Shown here one piece after another: positions 27,975 through 38,204 of a stretch of DNA of 42,226 nucleotides. The notes beneath the pieces are model-generated. The model saw only the letters and a program-made list of their open reading frames with translations, was not told where the DNA came from and made no database searches. Both the position numbers and the translations under genes were made by a program. This DNA is from Pseudonocardiaceae bacterium (GTDB lineage Bacteria; Actinomycetota; Actinomycetes; Mycobacteriales; Pseudonocardiaceae): positions 1-42,226 of the forward strand of contig WHSY01000040.1 in NCBI GenBank assembly GCA_009379815.1. The letters are read 5' to 3'. Every line of letters begins with the position of its first letter. Position 1 is the stretch's first letter.

Positions 27975-29024
27975 CTACGGAACGTAGCCACGAAGCGGTG
28001 CCGAGCGAGTCCCACCACGGCTGGGAGCCGGCGGCGGCTGGTAGCGCTCGATGCGGCGCTGCAGCGCCCTGATCTGCAGGCCGCGTAACGGGGCCACCGC
28101 GTAACCCGGGTAGGACGCCAGCCAGGTTGCGCTGCCCAGGCTCACCGCATCGGCGCCCGCCCAGAAATACTCGCGGCAGTCGTCGAAGCTGCGGATGCCA
28201 CCGGTCGCGATGATCGGCATCGTCACGCCTGACTCCCGCAGCTCCGAGACGACCCGCAGTCCGATCGGCTTCACGGCCCCACCGGACAGGCCGCCGTAGC
28301 GGTTGGTCAGCCACGGCTGCCCGGTGTCCGGGTCCAGTCGCAGCGCGCGGACGGTGTTGATCGCGGTCAGCGCCGAGACGCCGGCCGCGGCCGCCCGGCG
28401 GGCGTGCGCGACGTAGTCGCGGTCCGGCGCGAGCTTGAGGATCACCGGGTGGTGGCTGCGGCCCACCGCATCGGCGAGCACCCCGTCGAGGATCGGCTCG
28501 AAGTCGTGCTCGACGTTGGGGCAGGAGACGTTGAACTCGACCGCGGCGATGTCGCCCGCCGGGACCGTGGCGTTGACCGCATCGACGAGGGCGACGAACT
28601 CCTCGGGCGAGAACCCGCCGAGCGAGATGATCGTGTTCTGGTCGCGGGTGCGCGGGTAGTAGTCGCGCAGGTAGGCCTCGATGCCGACGTTGCACCAGCC
28701 GAACGCGTTGATCCAGCCGCTGTCGGTCGGGCGCAGCACCCGGGCGTAGCGGCGCAGCAGATCCGGGAGATGCCGCAGCGGCCAGTCGGTGCGGTTGGTG
28801 AAGTGCCCGTCACGCGGCGCCACGGTCAGCGTCCGCGTCGTCACGGCGCCGAAGCGGTGCAGCGGCACGAACCGCGAGATCGGGCTCATCCCGTAGGGCA
28901 CCAGTCCCGGATCGGCGACTCCGTAGCCCAGCAGGCTCGACGACGTCACGAGCCGGTTGCGCAGCCGGATGTCGCCCAATCGGATCTCACGCTGCCGGGT
29001 GTCGGGCTGCGTGACCTCGCCCAC
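27975..29024 (-). CDS. dihydroorotate dehydrogenase-like flavoprotein
   Basis: A 349-residue FMN-binding TIM barrel resembling class 1 dihydroorotate dehydrogenases. Marks are IRLRNRLVTSSSLLGYG, INAFGWCNVGIEAYL (relatives have NxxGLxNxG), FNVSCPNVEHDFEP with the Cys used as base by class 1 enzymes, YGGLSGGAVKPIGLRVV, and the FMN phosphate site IIATGGIRSFDDC. GTG 29024 follows AGGAGG by four bases. No pyr genes are nearby and the position between uvrC and the PH-domain gene is not shared with M. tuberculosis, so a role outside pyrimidine synthesis is possible. The substrate cannot be told from sequence. Confidence 0.75.
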   Translation of the reverse strand: MGEVTQPDTRQREIRLGDIRLRNRLVTSSSLLGYGVADPGLVPYGMSPISRFVPLHRFGAVTTRTLTVAPRDGHFTNRTDWPLRHLPDLLRRYARVLRPTDSGWINAFGWCNVGIEAYLRDYYPRTRDQNTIISLGGFSPEEFVALVDAVNATVPAGDIAAVEFNVSCPNVEHDFEPILDGVLADAVGRSHHPVILKLAPDRDYVAHARRAAAAGVSALTAINTVRALRLDPDTGQPWLTNRYGGLSGGAVKPIGLRVVSELRESGVTMPIIATGGIRSFDDCREYFWAGADAVSLGSATWLASYPGYAVAPLRGLQIRALQRRIERYQPPPAPSRGGTRSAPLRGYVP

Positions 29025-29040
29025 CGATCCTCCTCGTCTC

Positions 29041-29088
29041 GCCGACTGCGACCACGATGCCGGCTGCGGCGCCGACTCCGACCACGAT
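29041..29088. repeat. 18-bp direct repeats upstream of the DHODH-like gene
   Basis: GCCGACTGCGACCACGAT (29041-29058) and GCCGACTCCGACCACGAT (29071-29088) match at 17 of 18 bases with a 30-bp period, about three helical turns. They lie 17-64 bases before the start codon. The second overlaps a possible -10 box (TATCGT, 29089-29084, minus strand). They could bind a regulator or be a slippage duplication. Confidence 0.6.
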
Positions 29089-29128
29089 ACTGCCGGGCCG
29101 CGGCGGGAGCCGTCGCTGCAGGCCCGCG

Positions 29129-31318
<2,190 letters not shown>

Positions 31319-31322
<4 letters not shown>

Positions 31323-31969
31323 CGGGCCTCCTCGCCGACATTGTCCCCCCCGGAATCACCGAACGGGCGCAGATGTGGCGCGATCAACCGCTCCACGTGC
31401 TTGGCGATCACGTCCACCTCGAGGTTGACCAGATCACCGCCGCGGCGCAGCCCGAGCGTGGTCAGCTCGCGGGTGGTGGGGATCAGCCCGATGGTGAACT
31501 CCTCGTCCGCCACGTCGATCACGGTCAGCGACACCCCGTCGACGGTGATCGACCCCTTCTCCACCAGATAGCGGGTGAGCCGGCCGGGCACGCCGATCCG
31601 CACCAGCTCCCACTCACCCGAGCCCGCCGACGGCGTCCGTGCCAGTACCGTCCCGGTGGCGTCCACGTGGCCCTGCACCAGGTGACCCCCGAGCCGGTCG
31701 CCGAGCTTCGCCGCTCGCTCGAGGTTGACCCTGTCACCCACCAGGGCGGGACCCAGGCTCGACCGGCGCAGCGTCTCCCCGATCACGTCGGCGGTGAACA
31801 CGGGGCCGTCGAGATCGACGACCGTGAGGCACACGCCGTTGACCGCGATGGAGTCACCCGCCGTCGCATCGGAAGCGACCAGCCTGCCTCGGATGCCCAG
31901 CCGGGCGGCGTCGGGCGACTCGTGCCTGCAGACCACCGCGCCGAGCTCCTCGACGATGCCGGTGAACAC
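31319..31969 (-). CDS. ribE: riboflavin synthase alpha chain
   Basis: A 216-residue riboflavin synthase, which dismutates two lumazine molecules to riboflavin. It shows the two tandem lumazine-binding repeats: [12 protein letters not shown] with [12 protein letters not shown] in the first, and [11 protein letters not shown] with [12 protein letters not shown] in the second. GTG 31969 lies one base before the ribD stop codon region, so translation is coupled; the gene ends in an ATGA overlap with ribBA. Confidence 0.95.
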
Positions 31970-31970
31970 C

Positions 31971-33029
31971 TCATGCCTCCGACGTGGGCGCGGTGGCGGG
32001 GATCGCGCAGATCCGGATGTCGGGCCCGCTCATGCTGACCTCCTCGACGCACAATCGCAGGATTCCGCCCATCGTCTCGATACCGGCATCATCCAGCGCA
32101 GCCGGCCCGGCCCCGAGCAGTGCCGGGGCGATGTAGGCCAGCACCCGGTCGACACACCCCGCGGCGACGAACGCCCCGGCCAGCGTGGGCCCACCCTCGA
32201 GCAGCACGTCGACGACATCGCGCTCGTGCAGCTCGGTGAGCACCGCGACCGGATCCCCGCCGGTCAGCCGGATCGTCGGGGCGGCGGAGTCGAGCACGCG
32301 GGCGGTCGCAGGCACCGGCCGCGATCCGACGACCACGCGCAGCGGCTGGTGCGCCGCGGGCTCGCCGCCGGGTTGACGCGCGGTCAGCTGCGGGTCGTCT
32401 ACGAGCACCGTGCCGGTGCCCGCGACGATCGCGTCGACGGCCCCGCGCAGCAGGTGCACCTCCGCCCGAGAGGCAGCGGAGCTGATCCAGCGGCTGCTGC
32501 CGTCCGCGGCGCCGACCCGGCCGTCGAGGGTGGCCGCGAGCTTCCACGTGACGTGTGGCCTGCCGGTGCGCACGTGATGCAACCACGCCCGCAGCGGCCC
32601 CCGCCGCACCTGCTCGGCCAGCAGCCCCTCCTCGACGGTGAGCCCGGCAGCCCGCAGCCGGGCGGCGCCCCCGGCACCGTCCGGGTGCGGGTCGGCCACG
32701 GCGTGGTGCACCTCGACGATCCCGGCGGCGAGCAGCGCCTCGGTGCACGGCGGCGTGCGGCCCTGTTGGCCGCAGGGTTCCAGGGTCACCACGGCCGACC
32801 CGCCGCGAGCGCGCTCCCCCGCCCCTCGCAGCGCGACGATCTCCGCGTGCGGGCCGCCGGGTGGCGCGGTGGCACCCACCGCTGCGGTCGCGCCCGCGGC
32901 GTCGAGCACGACACAGCCGACCGGCGGGTTCGGGCTCGTCGTGCCGCGCACCTGCTCGGCAGCGGCCACCGCGCGGCGCATCGCCGCGGCCAACACGGCC
33001 CGCCGCTGCTGTCCCGTCGCTGCCGCCAC
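31971..33029 (-). CDS. ribD: RibD: riboflavin deaminase/reductase
   Basis: A 352-residue bifunctional enzyme for the second and third steps of riboflavin synthesis. The deaminase domain (1-145) has zinc ligands H61 (PPGGPHAEIVAL, with catalytic E63), C86 and C95. The reductase domain (about 150-340) has TWKLAATLDGR, SGxE-like SSRWISS, VVGS and LLEGGPTLAGAF. The motif around C86 reads PCGQQGRTPPC; relatives usually have His two residues after the Cys. GTG 33029 has no clear ribosome-binding site but lies 18 bases after the glycosyltransferase stop, so the two may be cotranscribed. No FMN riboswitch is recognisable upstream. Confidence 0.92.
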   Translation of the reverse strand: MAAATGQQRRAVLAAAMRRAVAAAEQVRGTTSPNPPVGCVVLDAAGATAAVGATAPPGGPHAEIVALRGAGERARGGSAVVTLEPCGQQGRTPPCTEALLAAGIVEVHHAVADPHPDGAGGAARLRAAGLTVEEGLLAEQVRRGPLRAWLHHVRTGRPHVTWKLAATLDGRVGAADGSSRWISSAASRAEVHLLRGAVDAIVAGTGTVLVDDPQLTARQPGGEPAAHQPLRVVVGSRPVPATARVLDSAAPTIRLTGGDPVAVLTELHERDVVDVLLEGGPTLAGAFVAAGCVDRVLAYIAPALLGAGPAALDDAGIETMGGILRLCVEEVSMSGPDIRICAIPATAPTSEA

Positions 33030-33047
33030 CGGCGCAGTCTCGCAGCC

Positions 33048-34250
33048 TCAGCCGCGGTGCTGTCGTCGCACACCCCCGCCGCGACCTACGGTGCCCAGCG
33101 GCCGGCCCTTCCACTGCATCGCGCCGCGCCGGACCCGGTGGGCCGCGTCGAGGAACAGCCCCCCGACCAGGACCCACGACACCGGGGCGGCCGGACCCGA
33201 CCGGGCGGGCGCACCCATGGCCTGTGCGGCTCGAGTGTGCGCCAGCCCCTGGGCTCCCCACGCCACGAGGCCGGCGACGACCAGCCACGGCTGTCGGCTG
33301 CGCGACCCGGCGATCAACGCCACCGGCGGGGTGAGCCCGAAGGCGAGGTGGGCGACACCGGCGCCGGTGAGCAGCGGGACCGAGCCCTGGGTGCCGACCG
33401 AGAAGCTCTTGCGGAACGAGACCCAGCCGCGACCGAACGGGTCCATCCCGTGGCTGGTCAGCGTGTCGACCGAGCGCACGGTCCGGGTTCGCCCCCCGGC
33501 ATCGCGGACCGCGGTCGCCAGCGCGACGTCCTCGTTGCCGACCGCCGCCAGCGGGGTCCAGCCGCCGACCTTGTCGAAGTAGGCGCGCCGCACGAGGATG
33601 CAGTGACCGATCGCGAACGCCTTGCGGCTCCGCCCGTCGGGGGCGGCGTTCTCGCAGATGAGTTGCGTGCCCGGGGGCATGAGCAGCCACCACACGAGTG
33701 ATGCACCCGGGGGCGGCCCGCCGGGGGTGGACACCAGGTCGGCATCGAGCTCCGTGGCCGTCGCGAGCAACCGGGTCACCAGCTGCGGGGCCGGTTCGGT
33801 GTCGGCGTCGAGGAAGAGCAGCCATTCCCCCGGCTCTCCGGCGCCGCGGGCCTGCACCCCGACGTGCATGGCGTGGGTCTTGCCGTTCCAGCCAGGGGGC
33901 GGGCCACCGCTCGACGTCACCGTGATGCGGGGGTCGTCGTGGGCGTGCCGCTGCGCGAGCTCGGCCGTGGCGTCGGTCGATGCGTCGTCGACAACGATCA
34001 TCCGGAGCGGCTCGTGGTCCTGGCTGCGCACCCCCTGCAGGCAGTAGTCGAGCACCGGGACCTCGTTGCGCGCCGGGACGATCACCGTCACCGGGGCGGG
34101 CGCGACGTTGTCAGCCGGGTGCGCCGGCTCGCTCATCGGGGGCATCCGGCGAGCGGCGGAGCAGGTGTGGCCGGCGCGGAGCAGCGAGCCCACCGCGACG
34201 CCGACAGCTCCGGCCAGTGCGATCCGCCCTCGCCTCCGATGTGCTGGCAC
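33048..34250 (-). CDS. family 2 glycosyltransferase, CrtQ/HpnB-like
   Basis: A 400-residue membrane-bound GT2 enzyme. A hydrophobic stretch (residues 11-28) precedes the GT-A domain: VTVIVPARNEVPVLDYCL, MIVVDDASTDAT, the metal-binding LLFLDADTEP, and VGNEDVALATAVRDAGGRT. Two or three C-terminal helices end at RGAMQWKGRPLG. This layout is shared by glycosyltransferases of carotenoid and hopanoid tailoring; the true acceptor is unknown. GTG 34250 is favoured (GGAAGG nine bases upstream); the frame stays open to 34319. It lies where rpe is expected, before ribD. Confidence 0.75.
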   Translation of the reverse strand: MPAHRRRGRIALAGAVGVAVGSLLRAGHTCSAARRMPPMSEPAHPADNVAPAPVTVIVPARNEVPVLDYCLQGVRSQDHEPLRMIVVDDASTDATAELAQRHAHDDPRITVTSSGGPPPGWNGKTHAMHVGVQARGAGEPGEWLLFLDADTEPAPQLVTRLLATATELDADLVSTPGGPPPGASLVWWLLMPPGTQLICENAAPDGRSRKAFAIGHCILVRRAYFDKVGGWTPLAAVGNEDVALATAVRDAGGRTRTVRSVDTLTSHGMDPFGRGWVSFRKSFSVGTQGSVPLLTGAGVAHLAFGLTPPVALIAGSRSRQPWLVVAGLVAWGAQGLAHTRAAQAMGAPARSGPAAPVSWVLVGGLFLDAAHRVRRGAMQWKGRPLGTVGRGGGVRRQHRG

Positions 34251-34270
34251 GCCGCGGACCCTTCCCGCTA

Positions 34271-34292
34271 TTTCCTGAGAAATTGCTGAGAA
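34271..34292. promoter_or_regulatory. CTGAGAA direct repeats upstream of the glycosyltransferase gene
   Basis: CTGAGAA is repeated at 34275-34281 and 34286-34292, an 11-bp (one helical turn) spacing, in an AT-rich patch 20-40 bases before the proposed GTG. The first copy also lies in the inverted repeat TTTC-CTGA-GAAA (34271-34282). This is a plausible regulator site; the promoter itself is not clear. Confidence 0.35.
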
Positions 34293-34334
34293 CCAGCCTG
34301 TCAGAGCGGCGCCCCGCACACGCGCTCTACGCGC

Positions 34335-34545
34335 TCACCGCCCGTCCGGGGGGTCGTCGGCGCCGTAGACCGCGGACCCGGCGACGAAGCAGTCCACCCC
34401 TGCCGCGGCGGCGGCCTCGATGCTGTCGGCGTCGATCCGGCCGTCGATCTCTACCGGCCCCCTCGACGGCCTTGGCCTCGTCCGCGAGGCGAGCGGCAGC
34501 CATCGCGAGCCTGCTGACGTTCGGGACGCTGAGCACGAGCACAGT
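34335..34545 (-). pseudogene. rpe: remnant of ribulose-phosphate 3-epimerase gene (rpe)
   Basis: About 70 codons matching the end of Rpe survive in two frames. Up to a G/C run near 34460 the frame reads TVLVLSVPNVSRLAMAAARL, resembling the LVMSVEPG strand and following helix with material deleted. After the run, in the next frame, VEIDGRIDADSIEAAAAAGV is followed by DCFVAGSAVYGADDP, which matches the phosphate-binding C-terminus of Rpe (VDGGI...GAD.FVAGSAVYG). There is no N-terminal half. In relatives rpe lies between rsmB and ribD, exactly this position, so the original gene has decayed. A working rpe must be elsewhere if the pentose-phosphate cycle runs fully (inference). Confidence 0.72.
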
Positions 34546-34604
34546 CGAGAAGGCTCACCGCGCGGATCCTCGCGCATGAGGAGTATCCGCTCGACTGACG
34601 GTTC

Positions 34605-35132
34605 TCACGCCAGCTCGGTGGCGACCTTGACGGGTCGCGCGATGATGCTGCCCACCGGTGAGGTGGGAACGACGGCGTCGAAGAGTTCCTGCAGCTGCTC
34701 AGCTGTCGCGGTCGGAGCGGTCAGCTTGACCTTCGCCCTCACGTCGGTGTACCCGGGCCACGCCTCGTCGGGATCCTTCAAACCGAAGAATCCCTGGAGG
34801 TCGAGGTCGCCCTCCACCTCGATGTCCACACCCTCAAGCTGGATACCTCGCAACGCCGCGTTCGCGACGAAGCCCGTGGTGAGGCAGCACCCATAGGAGC
34901 CCAGCACCACCTCCACCATGTTGGGCGCCGTGTCGGAGCCGCCCATCGGAGTCGGCTCATCCATCGGAACGGTGTGATCCTTCCCTTCGCGATGGATGGT
35001 GGCCTCACTGCGCAGGCCGTTCTTCCACGCTGTGCTGGCTTTCCAGACCGTCGAACCGGTCTCGGGGTTGTCCTTCACCTTCTCGATCAGCTTCCCGAGC
35101 TGTTCGGTATCGAATCCCAGATCGACCTTCAC
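34605..35132 (-). CDS. OsmC/Ohr family protein
   Basis: A 175-residue OsmC-fold protein. Canonical members reduce organic peroxides with two cysteines. Here the first is present in VLGSYGCCLTTGFVANAALRG (C82, C83), and VDIEVEGDLDLQGFFGL and YTDVRAKVKLTAP follow the fold. No further Cys exists: where the second is expected the sequence reads VPTSPVGSII, so it belongs to the subgroup without the canonical Cys pair and may not be a peroxidase. GTG 35132 is preceded by GAGGAGG. Codon choice is less GC-biased than in neighbours. It lies between the rpe remnant and a dead transposase, suggesting acquisition by transfer. Confidence 0.82.
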   Translation of the reverse strand: MKVDLGFDTEQLGKLIEKVKDNPETGSTVWKASTAWKNGLRSEATIHREGKDHTVPMDEPTPMGGSDTAPNMVEVVLGSYGCCLTTGFVANAALRGIQLEGVDIEVEGDLDLQGFFGLKDPDEAWPGYTDVRAKVKLTAPTATAEQLQELFDAVVPTSPVGSIIARPVKVATELA

Positions 35133-35162
35133 CGGTCCTCCTCGGGTCGGCTGTGGTGCTCG

Positions 35163-35624
35163 TCACCTGTGACTACCAGAAGTCGTGCGCGGTCGGTATG
35201 GTCCGCTCTCGCTTGCCACCCGGAAGGGACAGCCCGAGGTACGCCCTCGCCGCCATCGCCGAAACCGAGTCCGCGACCGTCGAGGCCAGGCAGGCGTGCC
35301 GGATATCCAGCAGCAGCCGGACGTGGACCAGATCATGGCTTCGTGGGTGGCTGGGAGGGTCTCGTAGTCGCGTACGAGGCGGCGGAACTTGGTCAGCCAG
35401 GCGAAGAGCGTTCGACGACCCAGCGGCGGTGGCAGGGCGTAGACGGTCTGGTGCGGCGGGAAGTCGGCCGGCAGGGCCCGCCAGGCGATCCCGCCGCGGA
35501 CCAGGTAGAAGATCGCGTCCAGGTCCAGGCGCCGGTCCCACTTCTCGGGCCTGCCCCCGCGCCCGCCGGTGCTCCCCGCCGCCGGGAGCAGCGGCGCCAG
35601 CAGCGCCCACCGCCCGTCGGTCAT
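35163..35624 (-). pseudogene. decayed IS5-family transposase
   Basis: From ATG 35624 the frame gives the start of an IS5-type (DUF4096) transposase: MTDGRWALLAPLLP, then DAIFYLVRGGIAWRALPADF and PPHQTVYAL. It then jumps near 35420 to the C-terminal block FAWLTKFRRLVRDYETLPAT with HEAMIW. The catalytic core with its DDE acidic residues is thus missing (roughly half of the protein). A further shift near 35330 moves the end into another frame (VRLLLDIR). Terminal inverted repeats and target duplication could not be found. It is a dead copy. Confidence 0.78.
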
Positions 35625-35752
35625 CGTCGAACCCGGAGTAGAAGTGCCGCCGCGAGGGACGATCACCACCCCGGCCATGAGCAGCGCATGACGAGTACTG
35701 GCACGGGGACGATACGTGCACCCGGATTGCCGACGCCGTCGACGAAGGCCCG

Positions 35753-36562
35753 TCAGTGGTGGTGGCCGTGCCGGCCGAGGGTCTCCACGGGGGTCGCGCC
35801 GGGGCGGGTCCACTGCGGCACGGGGCGGCTGGTCGGGCCCCAGGTGGCGTTCCCGTCGGCGTCCGAGCGCCAGTACCAGCAGGCTCCCGGACCGCCGCCA
35901 GGCGGGCGCTCCTGGTGGCCCTCGGGCCAGCCCTCGGGGTTGTCCTCCCACGCCTCGCCGCGGCCGTAGGGCGTCATGTCGAGCAGGCCCAAGGACCCGT
36001 TGACCCGCTCGTTGCCACGGCCCGTCGTGGAGTAGGTGAGGTACACGCGGTCGCCGTCGCGCAGGAAGCAGGTGAGGGAACCCATGCTGCCGCCGACCGG
36101 CCCGTCCACGTCGCGCACCGAGTACCAGGGCTGGGTGTAGCCCATGAACTCGACGTAGGAGGCCACCTCGTCCCAACGGCCCGTGGTCAGGATGGCGAAC
36201 GAGACGCCGCGGGCGTTGAGGTAGACGGCGTCCTTCAGGTGCCAGGCCGTGGTGGTGCAGCCCTCGCACTGCCCCTGGTGCGGCGCGCCGTCGTACCACA
36301 TGTGCTTGTAGACCACGAGCTCGTCGCGGCTCTGGAACAGGTCCAGGAACGGGACCGGGCCGTCGGGTCCGACGACCTCGACCGTCCCGTCGAGCTCCAG
36401 CATAGGCAGCCGGCGGCGGGCCGCGGCGAGGGCGTCGCCCTCGCGGGTGTGGGCCTTCTCGCGGACCAGAAGCTCGTCACGGGCGGTCTGCCAGGTGGCT
36501 AGGTCAACGACGGGCGGGCGGCCGGGCAGCGCGGTGGTCGGGTCGTCCGGCGTGGTCGTCAT
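35753..36562 (-). CDS. DUF899 family thioredoxin-like protein
   Basis: A 269-residue DUF899 protein; the family is predicted to be thiol oxidoreductases with a thioredoxin-like fold. The N-terminus has ARDELLVREKAHTREGDALAAARRRLP, followed by VVYKHMWYDG and the Cys pair in GQCEGCT, then HLKDAVYLNARGVSFAILT and the aromatic YTQPWYSV. A short second part has LTYSTTGRGNE and LLDMTPYGRGE. ATG 36562 follows GGAGG by five bases. Two tandem 10-bp repeats lie just upstream. It is part of the accessory block and absent from this position in M. tuberculosis. Confidence 0.85.
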   Translation of the reverse strand: MTTTPDDPTTALPGRPPVVDLATWQTARDELLVREKAHTREGDALAAARRRLPMLELDGTVEVVGPDGPVPFLDLFQSRDELVVYKHMWYDGAPHQGQCEGCTTTAWHLKDAVYLNARGVSFAILTTGRWDEVASYVEFMGYTQPWYSVRDVDGPVGGSMGSLTCFLRDGDRVYLTYSTTGRGNERVNGSLGLLDMTPYGRGEAWEDNPEGWPEGHQERPPGGGPGACWYWRSDADGNATWGPTSRPVPQWTRPGATPVETLGRHGHHH

Positions 36563-36594
36563 GGTGTCCTCCGTGGCGTCTCGTGCCGGGCAGC

Positions 36595-36614
36595 GTCGTA
36601 CGACGTCCTACGAC
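36595..36614. promoter_or_regulatory. tandem 10-bp repeat upstream of the DUF899 gene
   Basis: GTCGTACGAC (36595-36604, a perfect palindrome) is followed directly by GTCCTACGAC (36605-36614). The pair sits 33-52 bases before the start codon in the promoter region, so it is a good candidate operator for an unidentified regulator. The rest of the 205-base gap to rsmB shows no gene. Confidence 0.5.
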
Positions 36615-36767
36615 GGTCACCAGAACAGACTCGCGACCCGGCCGGAACTCATCGCGGCAGGGGGCCGCCCTCGGCCGAGCCTGCACGGACCACGTCGGGC
36701 TGACAAGTTCACAGACGCGCTCCGAGACCTGCGGTCAGGTTGCCGCGCACGGTCGCCCCTCGAGACG

Positions 36768-38204
36768 TCACCTCGTACGGCGCAGCAGGGAGCAGAACAT
36801 CGCGTCGGTGCCGTGCCGGTGCGGCCACAGCTGCACGGCGGGTCCGTCGCCGAGCCGGCCCACACCCGGGAAGTACGGTCGCGCGTCGACCTGCTCGGCG
36901 CCGGTGCGATGTACCACGTCGGTGACCACGCCGACCGTCTCGGCCAGGTGCGGCGAGCACGTGACGTACCCGACGATCCCGCCGGGCCGGACCAGGCACA
37001 GGGCGGCCAGCGCCAGCTCCCGCTGCAACCGCACGAGACCGGCGACGTCGTCGGGCTGCCGGCGCCAGCGGGCTTCGGGCCTGCGGCGCAACGCGCCGAG
37101 CCCGGTACACGGCACGTCGACGAGCACCCGGTCGAAGCCGCCGTCGGGCAGGCCGCTGTCGCGCCCGTCGGCCACGTGCACGGTGACCGGGAGGCCCTCG
37201 CACGCCCCGCTCACCAGGCGGGCGCGGTGCTCGGCGCGCTCCACCGCGTCGAGCGTGGCGCCGCCGGTTCCGGCCAGCGCGCCGAGCAGCGCAGCCTTGC
37301 CGCCCGGGCCCGCGCACAGGTCCAGCCAGCGCGCATCCGACCCTGGTACCGGCACCGCGGCGAGCGCCAGCGCGACCAACTGGCTGCCCTCGTCCTGCAC
37401 GTGCGCGAGGTGCTCGGCGACGACGGGCAGTTCCCCGGGGTCGCCGCCGTCGCCCAGGTGGACCCCGTAGGGCGAGTAGGGCGCCGGCTCGCCCCCCGTC
37501 ATCGCAGCCAGCTCCTCGGCGCTGACCTCGCCCGGCCGTGCGGCCAGATGCACCAGCGGCCGGTCGTCGTCGGCGGCCAGCGCGTCGGCGAGCTCGTCTG
37601 CCGTGGGTTTCACCCCGGACGACGCGAGCGCGTCGGCGAAGGCCTGCGCGATCCAGCGGGGGTGGGAGTGTGCCAGCGCCAGGTGCCCGACCGGGTCCTC
37701 GTCGCGCGGCGGCGCCAGCCGCGCCACCCAGCCGGCCTCGTCGCGCTCGCCGACCCGGCGCAGCACCGCGTTGACGAAACCCGCGGTGGCGCTGCCGCGG
37801 CTGCCCCGCACGAGATCGACGACGGAGGCGACCGCAGCATGGGGCGGGATGCGCGTGCGCAGCAACTGGTAGGTACCCAGCCGCAGCGCGTCGAGCAGGT
37901 CACCGTCCACTTCGGGCAGCGGGCGGTCGACACAGCCGCCGAGCACGGCGTCGAGCAGCCCCTGCGCGCGGCAGGTGCCGTAGCCGAGCTCGGTGGCCAG
38001 CGCGGCATCGCGGCCCGTGATACGCCGCTCGCGCAGCAGTGCCGGCAGGGCCAGGTTGGCGTAGGCATCGCGCTCGCGCACCGCGGCCAGGGCGTCGAGC
38101 GCCGCCCGGCGGGGCGGGTCGTCGGGCGGTGGGCGACGGGGACCCGAGCGCCCGCGTGGCGGGCCGGGATGCCGCGGGCGTGACGGCTTGCGGGGCGGGG
38201 TCAC
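36768..38204 (-). CDS. rsmB: 16S rRNA m5C967 methyltransferase RsmB (Fmu)
   Basis: A 478-residue RsmB. The first 35 residues are a basic Pro/Arg extension. A NusB-like RNA-binding domain covers about 35-165 ([40 protein letters not shown]). The SAM methyltransferase domain starts with [15 protein letters not shown] (293-307). Both catalytic cysteines are present: C366 in [12 protein letters not shown] and C416 in [13 protein letters not shown] 38204 overlaps the fmt stop (GTGA). It is transcribed after def and fmt, as in Rv1407, and formerly led into rpe. Confidence 0.93.
   Translation of the reverse strand: MTPPRKPSRPRHPGPPRGRSGPRRPPPDDPPRRAALDALAAVRERDAYANLALPALLRERRITGRDAALATELGYGTCRAQGLLDAVLGGCVDRPLPEVDGDLLDALRLGTYQLLRTRIPPHAAVASVVDLVRGSRGSATAGFVNAVLRRVGERDEAGWVARLAPPRDEDPVGHLALAHSHPRWIAQAFADALASSGVKPTADELADALAADDDRPLVHLAARPGEVSAEELAAMTGGEPAPYSPYGVHLGDGGDPGELPVVAEHLAHVQDEGSQLVALALAAVPVPGSDARWLDLCAGPGGKAALLGALAGTGGATLDAVERAEHRARLVSGACEGLPVTVHVADGRDSGLPDGGFDRVLVDVPCTGLGALRRRPEARWRRQPDDVAGLVRLQRELALAALCLVRPGGIVGYVTCSPHLAETVGVVTDVVHRTGAEQVDARPYFPGVGRLGDGPAVQLWPHRHGTDAMFCSLLRRTR

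Noticed and set aside
33030-33060. FMN riboswitch before ribD
   Set aside because: There is no space: the glycosyltransferase gene ends 18 bases before ribD, and no RFN-type conserved segments are visible.
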